A DNA stretch of 64,000 bases, taken from NCBI GenBank assembly GCA_018389105.1, contig JACATO010001103.1, positions 62,001 through 126,000 on the forward strand. Direction: 5' to 3'. Source of the stretch: Nautilus pompilius (taxonomy: Eukaryota > Mollusca > Cephalopoda > Nautilida > Nautilidae). Below the pieces are notes generated by a model that searched no databases, had not been told where the DNA came from, and saw only the letters and a list, made by a program, of their open reading frames with translations. The translations under genes were made by a program, and so were the position numbers. This document shows positions 47,033 to 60,146 of the stretch, in pieces; within the stretch, counting starts at the first letter, position 1; every line of letters begins with the position of its first letter.

Positions 47033-47740
47033 TTCACACACATTCAAAAACAGAGAGAAAAGTAAATCTGAATTCAATCAAGGGAACTCATACTGTATAT
47101 AATCTTCAGTCTGATAGTGAAAAGGGCACTATAAAAAAAACAACATTTTTTTATTTCAAAGGGCCATCTTCTTCCACAATGAGATTCATTATCACTGGTG
47201 ATGCATGCGAATTAATATCGAAAATTTATGGTAATCAATAAATTGTTTCATTCTTGTAATATATTGAACAAGACTCTAACTGTTTAAAAAATAATCGTGT
47301 GAAATGTCAACAAATTACATGGTATTTTACATTAATAATCACGTTAAATCATACAATAGTAAGATATTTAAAAAGTATAAATAGTGACTGGTAAATTGTG
47401 ACAGTTCATAGGATAATATTTTCTATCATTTATTATGCTCTATTCTTGATAAAATAAAAAAATTTTATTAAATTTTATATATTTGTTGTATATACAATAT
47501 TGATTTTCTTTTAGAAAAGTTGTTATAATTATATGATGAAGAAATATGTACAGATGAAAAAATATTCAAGAGTTATATAATTATAGTGATTACATTTACA
47601 AGATAAAATCACTGCTTATTAACAATAATATTATATAAAGGATACATTTATATACATTAAAATATTACATACTTTCCCTATTAAAATTTCTAATAGCATG
47701 ATATTTACTATTGTTACAATGGAATCCATGGTGTTTTTGG

Positions 47741-48067
47741 CTATACAATGAATTCACTGCGGTATATAAGGTTTCCTGAATTTTCCAACTGTCCTAAAGT
47801 ACAACACATTGTTGGTAAGTTGATGGGAGAGATTGAAAAATAAATCAGTTTTCTTTTGCTTTCATTTCTAATTGCTGCCTTGTCAGTTATAAATGTCTTA
47901 AGAAAGTGAAATAATAATTTTGTAGGTGTTGTCATTGCTTGTTGCAGATCGAACATCTTCCCACTAGCTGAGGGGGATGAAAACAACTGACCTATTTTCG
48001 TAAATGTAATGAGAGGAACCAAACTGTGTTTGTACTCCTGCATACTCACAAAGGGCTTTGAAAGCAA
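47741..48067 (-). other. Unrecognised 108-codon ORF
   Basis: The ORF is open for 108 codons in an AT-rich region and reads as fairly mixed protein sequence ('LITFTKIGQLFSSPSASG', 'ISPINLPTMCCTLGQL'). I do not recognise it. No splice sites or signals clearly frame it. A transposon remnant or chance are both possible. Confidence 0.2.
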
Positions 48068-48261
48068 CTGTAGTCTGTCGCTTTCACCAAACAGGTTTTA
48101 CTATCTGATTAAAAAATAAAATGGAGAAATGCATTTTTCTTGCCCAAAATGCTATTTTTTTGTTGAGGCTTTTCATGAGTGAAAACTGGAGAAAAATTTG
48201 AATAATTAAGTATATTAATCTTAATTTGTCTTTCTCTATTTAGAAAATCTATTAAAAATAA

Positions 48262-48326
48262 GAGGAATTACTATTGCTGATGTTGTAATAGTTTACCCCT
48301 GTAATAACTAAACCTGATCTTCCCTA
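48262..48326. mobile_element. MITE family 1, partial copy
   Basis: 'ggaattactattgctgatg', then 'ttgtaatagtttacccctg' and 'gatcttccc' match the right half and outer end of the family. Confidence 0.45.
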
Positions 48327-50194
48327 CTTCTAAAGTTTTAAACGTATAATAATGGCTTTATTGTGATAGGTTTTTTTCCAGCAGTATTGAAATACACTCA
48401 GATAATCTGATCAGAAAAGTGAGTAGTTTGAATGATATTTAAGCACCAAACAATAGAAGGTTGGCTACTGTTAGTAATTCAAGAATTTGTTGTAAAAATA
48501 TACATGAAAACATAGAATAACATTTTTTACATTCTATATTGTCACAAATGTATCACTTTATTAGGTATCACATAATGTCAAAGAAGACCGCATCTTGACA
48601 TTCATAAAATGAGAACATTGTTGATTTTGTGAGTAGGCAAGTAATAGTTAGTTGGTCTGGTGGCTAATTTATCTTCCTGGAGACAGCTGCGTTGAATTAC
48701 CCACACAGAGCCACATTGTTTTCCATAAGCAGAACAGAGTAGTAACCAGTATAACATATCTTTTTTTTCTTCAAAGATAGCTACACACATATACTACACA
48801 AACTCTCTCTCAGTTCCATCTACCATGTTCTTTTCTTGCTTGTTCTCAAACTGAACAGACACAGGAGAGAAATTATGTACGTAACTGTTCGTATCTTTTC
48901 TACATACAAGTAAGGATGATCCTCGTTAAGAAATTCTACTAATGAAACATCAAATATGTAATAAATTTAATAGAATGCTGATAATGTAATGTACTATAAA
49001 TAAATGACATGTAATACTATATAAACTATTTCTTAAGTAAAAATGTTTTTTTTCCTGTTTTAAATAAAGCAAAAAATTCAAGATTATATAGTAGTGAGAG
49101 CATGCACAATAAGGTTATAAGGTAAGTCAGAATCTCTATAAAAATCCTCGCCCTGCCTGAAAACCAACTTTCTAATATGTAATATAATCTGCTATTTGTA
49201 AATATTTTGTTGATGATCCTGTTTATGTAGTAAATTATTGTAATATAAATTCTTATATATATCATGTGTCTTCTGTCACAAAATCCTGTACACATCTGTC
49301 TCAAAGTATCTCAAAGGTGATGATACTCCAAACTAGGTGTTTCTAATAATACTATTGAAAAAAGTGAGTCAGTATTAAAAAATTCCGGAAAATGGTTTAG
49401 ATGACTTATTTTATTATAGTATTACAGACAACTCTTTTGAAGAGCATTTTAAAGTGTAGTGTTTGTTTCATATTAATTACCTTGTATTTAATTATTTAGA
49501 ATTAAAACAAGAACTTTGTTCATCTGCGAAACCATTCCATCATTTCCTTTTTTAAGTAATCCATCAAACTGAAATACAGCCTGCTAACAATTCTTGTGCC
49601 ATTTGTGATGGATGTCAAATGTAAAATCGCCACACTAAATTCAGTAATTCAAATTGTTTTCCTTTAAACAAAGTTCTGGCACATTGTTTTATTTTTTTAA
49701 ATCTGTGCAATAATAATCCTGTAAAAATATGTTTATAGTGTTTAAAAAAGCCTGAATCTGAATAGCATGGGTTGTATATATCACAGTTAGAACAGATCAT
49801 TTGCGTTAACATTAACCAGATAAAAATTTGTGACGTTTGAATTGTTTCTAGATCTCGTTTATATAACTGCAAGCGAGATAAATAAAATAGGATAAAAAGT
49901 AATCCGATTAAAGTTTGTTGCATCGTTTCGAGCAGGCAAAAGATTGGTTAGAATGGTGTAGTTATAAAATATATTGAAACTTTGTGACCAAAGGGAGACT
50001 ACTTGTAGTGCGCTAAGATCTTATTCGTCAGGGTTTGTCGGCTGCTAGTGACAAGAAGACGAAGAAGAAGAAGATGGCTTAATAGAATAGAGGATAATCA
50101 CAAAGTTAATCCAAACGTGGGTGTATGAATAGAACCAGCAATATACGGGTTACTTAAGGAACGAAACGATCTGTACACGACACAAAGAAACAAC

Positions 50195-50320
50195 AAGCGA
50201 ACTGGATGGCGGCGGCTATGAATTCAGACGTCGCCATCCATACGACAATGGTAACCCTCAGCGATTAGCGGAAGTGGCAGGTAAGCCTCAGCGGAAGTGG
50301 CAGGTAAACCTCCATAACTA
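50195..50320. promoter_or_regulatory. Candidate TATA-less promoter block
   Basis: In a locally CpG-richer stretch, 'ggatggcggcggc' (YY1-like, from 50204), 'gacgtc' (50228-50233) and two direct copies of 'gcggaagtggcaggtaa' (from 50268 and 50291) occur within about 105 bases. GCGGAAGTG fits ETS-family sites. Such clusters mark housekeeping promoters. No coding exon could be tied to it: the plus-strand ATG at 50206 reaches a stop after 20 codons. Confidence 0.3.
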
Positions 50321-50399
50321 ACACATCCATCGGCCCCTAATAAACCCCTCCATTTTTATTTATTTATTTATTTTTTGTATGCGGGAGAAAACCAACGTG

Positions 50400-53300
50400 G
50401 CCGGCTGTTGAAAAAGACACGTTTGGAAACACGGTACCAACTCGGGCTCTTCAGTCTCGGCGGTACTATAGTAGGCTAACCCTAACCCTGCCGACCTACC
50501 ACTGCCGCCCGAATAACGACTTTCTTAAGAGAAAAAACGACCCATAATAATGAAGATAATAAAACCAGACAAACTAAAACGGGATGTTATTCTTCTGGCG
50601 CTGTATCTCACCTGAGTTAGAACTTCCGACCGAGCAGAAATAAAAAAAAGTCGCGAGCGAATTAATATCTAATAAGTTAAAGTTTGAATGACTAAACTTG
50701 TATGATAAAACAAACAATAGCACAATAAAAAAAGAAGTAGAACTCTATTCAAGAATATCCATAGTCTTAAAACAGTTGTTCAAAACTCTATGGTATTTTA
50801 CCAATTAAATAAATTTATTCTCATTTATTCTCTAATATTTCGTTTCAAAAATAAGACGATTGTTCTGCATGGACGGTATTATTCAAAGGGAGATTAATGT
50901 CGTTTCTTTAAATTTAAGTTACTTCCCTAGAACCTAACAGTACCCTGCAAGTTATGGAAAAGGCAAAAAAAGCCACTTTACAGGCTTGCCTAATGACCAT
51001 CGCTTGTCGGACTGCTCTAGTTTCAGCAGTTAGGAAATGATGGCCGTGTTTCAATTAATTATTATAGACGATTTGTCCAGATCCAACGAGGGAAAATATA
51101 TCACCCCCCCATGAATTGTCTTAAATTTACTAGTATTTTTGTAGCAGTTGCAATCTCTGCTTTGAATATCTTTTATATTTAAAAAAAAAGAAAAAGGTTT
51201 TTAATGTTGTAGATTTTTCTTAATACAACACATGACAATGGGGCGAGAGACGAAAAGAAACCAAAAACCCTAACAAACGAAGATTTCTTTTGAATTTAAC
51301 TTCCAGCACGGACGGATGAAAGACAAGTACGAAAAACAAGTAAAGTGCTCGTCTGTCGATAATTCGCAGTCACAAGATCAGAATATAACGTCATCGTCAA
51401 GATTTATAATCGTTGTTGGTGTGGTAACCTGCTCATAAAAAACATCGTTTATTTCCAGCTTTGGCCGATGATGATTAAGGACTTTGCAAAGTGCAGTACG
51501 AAACTTGGGCGAGAGGATGGGGATAGATGTGTCCTTTTGGGAATCTGTGGTAACGTGGTCAGAAAGTCTGGTGAAAATAATCAGCAGGGAGATTTCAATT
51601 AATTTGCGCTAATTCTGACTGGTTACCTTTTTACTGATGAACATTCTCTGGTTGTCTATGCAGTACATGACAACTGATGGTGGTTCTAAGCAGCTCAATG
51701 GTATTATCTGCTCGCTGTAGAAGCTTCGGTCATACAGATCTATGTAATAATAGAAATACGCCAGTGTTTGGAGATAGATTTTCCTTTTAATTTCGGTAAG
51801 TCAGAGTGATGCTGACCATCGAACTTTATGGAAATGGGTAATCAACAGATTACATTAATTCATTTGGAAAGGTGAAGTCCGTAGCAACGATGCGCAGTTG
51901 TCAAATGGGATTGCAAGTTCTCAACTGATAACCGTATATAATGATGGTGCTCTAAGAAACACTTGAGTTGACAACATTTTCCTGGGCAACAACTGGTGTC
52001 ACCATGGGGAAATGTCCTTTAGGCAAGCAGTTGTTGTGCCAGAACTACTTAAGCTTTTATATAGATTCCACCTTTACCCTATAAACAGAAAACCGAAAGC
52101 TGACGGCGATAAGATATGCAGCTTCCTTCTCGCTAATCTAGATAGAGCCAGATGACAATTTTAACATTTAGCTAAAAAATACAAACAGAAAATAACTTAA
52201 AATATTTTAAAAAAAAATTATAATGATAAATCTAACTTCCGCCAGCATTAATATTTTTCATGTCATAGATGAATTGAGGCTACTTTATGTAATTGAAATC
52301 AAATATTTATTAACCTAAATTCTCCAGTATAAATTGAAAAAAAGATACATTTAATCTGTATGTTAACACTCATACATTTTTACACACAAGTAAACTATCT
52401 TTATTGTTTTCGCCATCTTATTAAGTAAATTATTTTGAGTGTATGCCACTTAGAGTTGTTGATGGAAGGATTTTCGAAACCGCAATCAATGTTTTTGGTT
52501 TTTTTAAAATTCTAATAATCATTTAGCAACAAGTGAAGAAGTAATAAATGAAAACCAGTGATGTAGAACAGTTAGTAAATATATTTCAGAAAAATGTAAG
52601 AAATATGAAGATTATGGAGTGATACACAGTTCAAAGATTGACAAACCAACAAACGTATTTCCTCTGAACATCCCATTAAATTCTTATAGTTATTTACCGT
52701 TCTCTTGACTGGTGTTGATGCTTAGCAATTCTTCCGATCAGTTACCTTTTGAAAACACGTAATCTGATCGGTATTTATACGTTCTTCTTGTCGAACCCTG
52801 TGCTGACTTTCGGGCTCTAAGGACATCTTACAACAAACAGAAGGTGTAGGTAGAGTATCAGTTTGGGTGACGAAGCGAATTACCTAGGAACCGTTGCTGG
52901 CTGTCGAGCGGTGGTCAAAAGTTATTCTCACCACCATCCAATCTCAGAAAACCCTTCTAGAAATCTTTAGTTTTCAGAAGTTGGAGGAAACTGTAGTAAC
53001 TGGAGAAAATCGAAACCCTCGCTCTGTGGGTTTTATTATTTGATTACGTTTTAAACGGATACTTTTAGTTCCCGATAGATGACCATCTTTCGGTCCGGTG
53101 GTTCTTTGTGCTGGTCTTCAAAAGCCTTTATTTCCATTTAAAAGCACATGCGAATAAATGGCGTAATCTTTCAAATTATCAGCTTGTTAATAATTACCTT
53201 AATTACGGTTCGCTGGGAAAGAGAGAAAAAAAGTTGGAATCTAAACGATTTATGTTAGTAAATATCGAAATAATTTGATGAGAAAGTTTTAAATATTCAA

Positions 53301-54460
53301 TCTAGGATGAGAGGGTTGAGCGAGCACGAGGACAGCCGGCCGGCTCTTCCCTGATGGAAACAAGTCGCTCCCAATTCTGCGGAGATGTTGTGATAAGAAA
53401 ATCACTGAAAGTTTGCCGTTCTTCCCGTGGATCTTTGGCTTTGAATTGGCTGGCAGAAGACTGAGCATAAATCGAAGTCGGATAATTAATCTCGGCGAAG
53501 AAAACCCCTAAGAAAACAAATGTGCGCTGTCTGAGGAAGAAAAGTTTGAGGATAGTTTATGTGTGAAGAACTTTCGTTCAGCGACGCTTCACTGCCCATC
53601 TAGACGCTTGGCTTTTGGCGGTACCCAGCAGCGACCATTACCTGCACCAAGTTTCGCAGACGTCCAATTTCCCAGCTACGTACGTACGTGTTTTTGTCGA
53701 GGCGCGTGGAAGTTAATTAGCTCCTTAGAACTCGTCATCGACCCGAGTAACATTTACTCCCCCTCTATTTTTATACACAATTTTAGCTTTCTCCAAACCC
53801 CTTCCGCAAATTAGATCAAATAATGTTTTTTTTTTTTTTCTTAAATTAATTTCTGTCTCATTCTTTCTACAGATACATTTCTCGAGCGCAGTCGGTGCTA
53901 GGGATGTAAATCTACCCTGCAGAAAGTTCCGTTTTAATAACAGGCAACGGCAAGAACTCAGGAAGGGCGAGATATGATGAGAAAGATGAGCGATTAAAGG
54001 TAATGTACAATGGAAGCAGACAACATGCATTCCTGTTAAGATATTCCTTTCTTTTCCTCAGAATTTTACAGCTATTAGAAACTCCCATTCTTGGAGAATT
54101 CTGGAAAGGCTTGCATCCCCGAACATTGGTACACACGCGCGCGTCCCAAATACAAATTTACTGTGAACATATCCAGCGGATTTGAATATTAACACTTTAA
54201 CATAAAATATAATCAAAGTGCGCAGATTATAATAATAACAACAACAATAATAATAGGTTAAAGAGAATAATAAGTACACGAGTTAATTCACAAAAAAACT
54301 GGTTTTATAATTAATTTAAACATTAAAATTTAGGATATTTATTACAGAATTAAAGCATGAAAATATTAAGTAAATTAGTAAAATCGTTCATAATACACGA
54401 ATAATTCAAGTGAGAGTTTAACACTGATTTTTACAAATTAGTGCAGTTGCTTGCCTACTT

Positions 54461-54491
<31 letters not shown>

Positions 54492-55700
54492 GAGTAGCAA
54501 GTACTTTGGTTACTGCTGTTGATGAAGTTTAAATGATATTCAGAAACGACTAACCTATCGATGTTTATGGATAGTGAAAATGTGAACCAGCTTAAGTCGA
54601 GGCCCTGCTGAGTGGAGTAACTTAATGGTTTGATTTTGAAACACACTGGTCAAACAATCCTTTACACAGCTGACTGTAGAAATGTTAAACGACACTTTTA
54701 TTCCATGTAGTTTAGAAAAAAAAGTTACTAAGACGTTCAACAATTCAGAAGCAAGTTTGTTCTTGCGTTAATTAAATAAACGTTTCTACAATCTACAACT
54801 GACTCCATTTTTATCTCTCTCTCTCTCTCTCCCTCTTATAAGTATTCACGCTGTTGTAATATCCAGAATCTGCTTCATAGCCCAGATTGTTTCTCAGCGG
54901 TCCGTTCTAAACCGAGTTCTACTGGAAGTGAGCAGTACCCTGACTTTCTTAGTTGTGAGAAAGTTTCTATAATCTCCTTTCTGATTCCACTCCACTTTGT
55001 CATAGCCTAATTTTAGTGTTGGCTATACTTTTTACTTGCACGATGAAAGGCTGCTTTGTAGGTGATTCTCGAGCAATAGTGGGGGGAACCACTTTTGTTT
55101 TTGTAGTTTAGCTGCTTGTCGATTCCAATTTACTCACGAAGGCGATTACGTAAAACGCCCAATAAAAGGCAGATATATAAAGATGCATTGTCAATTTTAA
55201 ATGGCAGAAAATTAACCCCGATACCAGATGGTGAAGGTTATGTCGTGCAGAAACGTGGTTAAGTGTTGGTTTCGCTGATCTGGAGACATTAGACAGAGCC
55301 CAGCAATTGCCAGGTCGCAGCGGGGTGCAGTGGAAAAAACAGCAACAAAATCTGGGCGGCCCTTTTAACCTTGCCGTACTGGTTGCCTAGCAACACGGAG
55401 CAGTAAGCGTTCAATTGCTTTTTCCACTCTTGTATGTGCGTGACCACGAGAAGTAGATGCAGGAAAAACTTCCTTATAAATAACTGCATCATCCGGATAG
55501 GAGGAATATGCATCCTATTTGTTAGGCGATCAAACGATTTACGGCTGCGACCTTGTTGCTAAAATCGTGTTACAGGGCAATTTGGAAGTGGTTGGGGTAA
55601 TGATTGATAGAGCATGAGAAGACTTGGCAGAAAACATAAAACATAAGGTTTAATAACTCTCTAGAATCCGATGAAAGTAGCGATATTTTATAAACCATAA
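50400..55700. other. Non-coding or unassigned stretch
   Basis: Mixed-composition DNA upstream of troponin T with no ORF of recognisable family and no convincing exon chain. A (CT)n tract lies at about 54815-54835, and an A tract followed by (AT)n at about 54462-54492. Confidence 0.4.
55382..55394. promoter_or_regulatory. RFX X-box-like palindrome
   Basis: 'gttgcctagcaac' fits the X-box pattern GTNRCC-(N)-RGYAAC with a one-base spacer. RFX factors use such sites in ciliary gene promoters. It is an isolated motif, and no adjacent gene was found. Confidence 0.3.
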
Positions 55701-55719
55701 ACAATTTCTTGGTGATTTT

Positions 55720-56135
55720 TTTTTTTTTTGGGTGGTGTGGGCAAGTGTGGGTGCGTGTTTATCTCCGAAGAGAAGGGCGTGGGTTCGAGGTCAAAACCTC
55801 GATGGAGCGAAAGCTCCCTTGATTTGCCGAAAGTCCCCCGGTGAAAATCTCCACCGAGTGATCGCTTCCCCAGCCGAAACCCACATGGAAAAGCCTCGAC
55901 GCGCTGGGCCAAAATCGGTCCACCGTATGCCTAACCTTCTCCACTAGACAGCGGGCCAGGGCAAAAAGCGTCCCTGCCTCCGTTTCTTCGAGCGGAGGAC
56001 TTTTCCAACCGTGAACGTTCACGGTGAAATCGCTTTCTCCCTGCCGGGGCCCGCCCAAGTGACCACACCCAAAAAGGGCGTGGCACCTGTTTGGTTACCC
56101 CGACAGATTCGGGACGCCAAATCACCGGAGGCTCA
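55720..56135 (-). mobile_element. GC-rich retroposon-like block with poly(A) on minus strand
   Basis: About 400 bases of strikingly GC-rich, CpG-bearing sequence stand out in AT-rich DNA. On the minus strand it ends in a run of A (plus-strand T run at about 55718-55730), as retroposed elements do. It contains a 16-base palindrome 'ccgtgaacgttcacgg' and other short self-complementary pieces. Three minus frames are open for 64-99 codons, which high GC alone can cause, and no domain was recognised. No target-site duplication was found by eye. Confidence 0.45.
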
Positions 56136-56554
56136 CTTTGATCTCAAATGTTGAAAATTCCATTTTTAAGATGATTTCATTGTCATTATTACTTTGACAT
56201 TCTTTTCAGCATCATTCTGTAAAATAACCATTTGGATATCAATGTTCAGAGTCTCCAAGCGGCTAAACTACAAAAACAAAACTGTTTTAGAACAATACTT
56301 TCTTTTCAGCTAATAATATATTTTGTTACTTTCTAGAGATATTCTTCTTTGTTTCAGGGTGCTATTCTATGGATATACTTTTATAACGTTATCATTTCAA
56401 CTAAATTTCATCTTTATAATGAATAATTACACCAAGAAATATGTCAAAACATTTAATACATTATTTTGCTAGCAAAAGAAATTTAACTTTATTTTTATCG
56501 AGACTTACAAAAAGCCAGACAGAGGAGTGCGGTATTGACTAGTCGGTCCGTCCG

Positions 56555-57860
56555 CCATGCTATATTCCTTTAGAACGTCATATAAGAAACAAGACATCCA
56601 AAGCCTCCTTAATCTTTCTTCGTAAATAAGATCGTGCTTATTTCAAATTATTTCAGCAAATATACTCTGAGAATTTTCTAAATATTTACATCCCTTCAGT
56701 AGTGAGGATTCCATGTATGAACTTCATACTCTAAAGTAATCTCCTGAATTATTTATAAACGTTTTAAGTATACTATTTCTTGAACACTTTATCATACCGA
56801 AAACCTTGCTTTGAAACATACTTTGACATTGTTTCGTATATCTTTAAGTTTTATCAATTACAACACATAAATCTTTTTGAAAAATGTCATTTCTAGAGTG
56901 TATAATGTATATGAATGATTGATTTCAGTATGCCCAAACCTCGTTTATTTGCACCTGAAGACATTAAATTTTATTAGGCTTTTGTTAGGTCAATTTACTA
57001 AATGATTTAAAACGGCTCACAGACTTTCGATAACTTTATTATTGTTGGCCTTTCTATTTAACGTGATATTTTCTGAATCTATAGAACATAACTTTAAGAT
57101 ACACCACTGATGACAAAAAATATCTAATGTAACGCCATCAAAGAGTTACTAATCATTCATTCATTACACTTATATCAAAACCTTTACTTTTGTTTTTTTT
57201 TATCTCTACAGACATCTATGTGGAATCGTTTTACATACTTTGCTGAAATCACGATAAAGAAAATCGATACTATTTCCTGAGTACAAACTAGGTAATATCA
57301 TCACGAAATTCTAACAATTTAGTGAGATAGGATTTCGCCAAACAAAAGTCACTCGACTATTTTTGGTCAAAATTTCATCAGGGTTCTCTTTAATAATACT
57401 CTCAAGAATTTTCTCTACAGATTACGTTAAACTGGCAGATCTGTGGAATAATATTTGTCTGTTTCCATGAGGATGATACTTCTCCACTGGTAATTGATTT
57501 ATGAAAAGTCTTATACCTTATTTAAAGAGTAATTTATAAGATGAGTCATTAATTTTAATAATCTATGATGTTTAGTGTCAGGGTCCACTATTTTATCTTC
57601 CTTAAGACGACTTATCAGTTTCTGCATTCTTTCTTCTGCAATGGTAATATTAGTAACATACGTATTCTTAAAGGTATCTACTACTGGGATCAGCCCAGAA
57701 CATCCTTTAGTAAAAACACTTGTAATAATTTATTATGGATAGTAGTTTCTTTCTGATATTTTTGACACTATTTCCCCATTTTCAAGCTATCACTATCATT
57801 GCCATTATCAACAAGAAGGATGCCATCCCAAATTGACAGACCTGAACTTGAATATCGTAA
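56555..57860 (-). pseudogene. Decayed CR1-like LINE reverse transcriptase, minus strand
   Basis: Broken minus-strand frames give, in the right order, landmarks of a non-LTR retrotransposon polymerase. These are 'SVFTKG' and 'RLKEDKIVDPDTKHHRLLKL' (about 57610-57770), 'SGEVSSSWKQTNIIP' (about 57455-57500), 'ICREILESIIKE'-like text (about 57390-57425), 'DFLYRDFSKVCKTIPHR' (about 57210-57260), and further down 'LEYEVHTWNPHY' (about 56710-56745) and 'YEERLRRLW' (about 56600-56625). These match the pre-RT, palm and post-palm motifs of CR1/L2-type elements, with the catalytic FADD block not found. Many stops, frameshifts and a small deletion after 'NIIP' make it a fossil. Confidence 0.7.
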
Positions 57861-57863
57861 ATA

Positions 57864-58085
57864 TTTCAGTTAAACAAAAAATATATTAATAAATACTAAA
57901 ATAATACTTCATAAAATATAATTACATAAATTTATAAAACGAGGTTGACGTATTATTATATTTTAAATAGTGGTTAATTAATATAATTTGTTTCCTGTGA
58001 TAAATCGAGAAAATACTACAATAATTACCTATGCAAGCAAGTTTTGTCTTTTGCTACTGTCATGCGTTCTGGATGTTTGTAAAAA
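57864..58085 (+). repeat. AT-rich repeat, left copy of an inverted pair
   Basis: It contains 'ataaatttataaaacgaggtt', 'tattattatattttaaatag' and 'tttcctgtgataaatcgaga'. The reverse complement of 63055-63320 gives the same order of words over about 220 bases. The two copies differ by substitutions and small indels. Confidence 0.7.
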
Positions 58086-59069
58086 TTCTACAACTTTTTA
58101 GTTTGTACTGGCTTATACTATATGGTGTTAAGGATCAAGTGTTTCCAGAATACTACTTTCTCTTTCAAGACTAGAGGATAAAACAAAGAGATCTAAGAGC
58201 AAGTGCTTTCTATGGTTGCTGTAGTACCGTTTTATAGCGAAATATTATCCTGTACTACATCGATAGACTGAAGGATGAAAGGAGAAGGCTGAAGTTCCGT
58301 TTTCTATTGTATATTTGTATAATTACAACTTCCCATCATTATACACTTTTTAAAACCATGTTGTACAACATGGAATTAATATTCTGCACAATTAACACTA
58401 CGATAAATACCTAAAATACGAACCTCAACGCGATTGCAAGTTCTCCTCCTATCCGCACAGTCCTACCAGACTAAAATTGAGGTTGGTGTAGGGTGGCTAC
58501 TAAATCATCAGAGAAATAACGCTACATCGCCTCCAATTATTTCTTTTTCTGTCACTTTGAAATATTTGATAACCATCAATAAGAAGCACACAGCAGAATG
58601 AGGAAGCGGTAAGCTATCAGTTAGACCAATAATACGAGGATCACGATTAAGTCTAATAGTGCTCTGAAAGCATCTATTATATTTGTTTTAAACATCTCTA
58701 GCATTAGTACAGAAAAACTTTAACTCATTTTTACAATAAAAGTCGGGAAAGTAAGTTCCCCAGTTTATAAAATAAGACTTGTCACACGTATGCAGAATTT
58801 TAGTACAGTTCAAGTTTTACTACTATGTGGTTTACCTTTTTCGAAATAAAATATGAACAATATTTTTATGAATATTTTAATAAAACTAGCTTTAAAAGTA
58901 TTTAAAAAATGTATTAGGGAAACGTTTGCAAGCCAGTGAAAGATTATTCTATCTATAAAAATCTAATGAATAACTGAATTGTAAGTATGAATCTTTATAG
59001 TTTTCCATAAAGTTAAGTGTTGTTGTACCTCTCTGTATGGTTTCACCGTCGAACGTGACGTCGATTATA

Positions 59070-59130
59070 GTTCATCAATACAGGTAATTAAAAATTACTG
59101 GTGCTGTTACAACTAGCCCTGTCTGTCTTA
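59070..59130. mobile_element. MITE family 1, right-half fragment
   Basis: 'aaaattactggtgctgttac' followed by 'aactagccctgtctgtctt' matches the family's right arm. Confidence 0.45.
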
Positions 59131-60146
59131 TAAGTATCTGGGTGCCATTAAACACACACTGGTTGTATAATGAGGTGCAATTTGTTTTTCTGAAGTTATG
59201 CTCACCATAGAAGGCAGAGAAAAATTATTCAAACAAAAAAGCAAAACAATTTAAAAAGATAAAACAGACAGATAAACAAATCCCCTTTCCTTAAGAAAAA
59301 TTAAGAGTAGAGCTAATAAAAAAACAAATAAACAAGGGATGGACAGATAAAATCATAAAGTTTGGAAAACAAATTAAGTGAAATAATTCTTAAACATTAG
59401 AAACCATAAAATGCCCCAGCACATAATTGGCTCGATAGAATTAACTACAGACCAAAATGAGCAGTCCACGTACACATTCTCTAAATTTATTAGTTGCATA
59501 GATTTACTTCTTTTATGTCCACGAATTGTCAGACATCAACCAAGACGTACATTTAATGAAACACCAACAGGTGTCTGTTTTGAAGACGCGTTAAAAATAT
59601 AACTATTTATTTGTTGTTTTATCTACAGATAATTTAAAAAAGACGGACCAGAACAATAAGCACACTGCTGTAAAAGGAAACAAGCGAATAAGCAGAAAAA
59701 ATAATTAATTATCGTAATTTCGTTTATTTGGGATTTTGGATGAAGGAAAAATGGTTAGAAAACAACCCGTGAATACAATTTGGTTTTCTTGAAATCGAAG
59801 TCCTAAACCCTCGGTTTTAACCGGAAATGCCCTGTACGCCGCGTCTCCGGGGACCAAACTGTATTGAAAACCCCCCACTTTGTGATTACGCTAAGGCACT
59901 GATTTCTTTTTCAAATATATTATTTCTTAATTCCTGTAGATCATTTTGTTTTAATTAAATAGCCAATTGGCATGGAAACTCCTTAGTTAATAGTCTTATA
60001 GCAAACAATTTCATAACAACAAAAAACATTTTCTAAACAGTGAATATCGACAAAATGGCAACACCTGTAAGATGTTATATGGACATATAATTACTTTTTT
60101 TATTTTTTATCTATTCATTAGTAACACGAAAACCCAAGTGCATATA

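Noticed and set aside
49615..49923. 102-codon minus ORF
   Set aside because: The composition follows the local AT-rich background and no domain was recognised.
50468..50490. Short 'ctaaccctaaccctg' telomere-like text
   Set aside because: Only two units; not an interstitial telomeric array.
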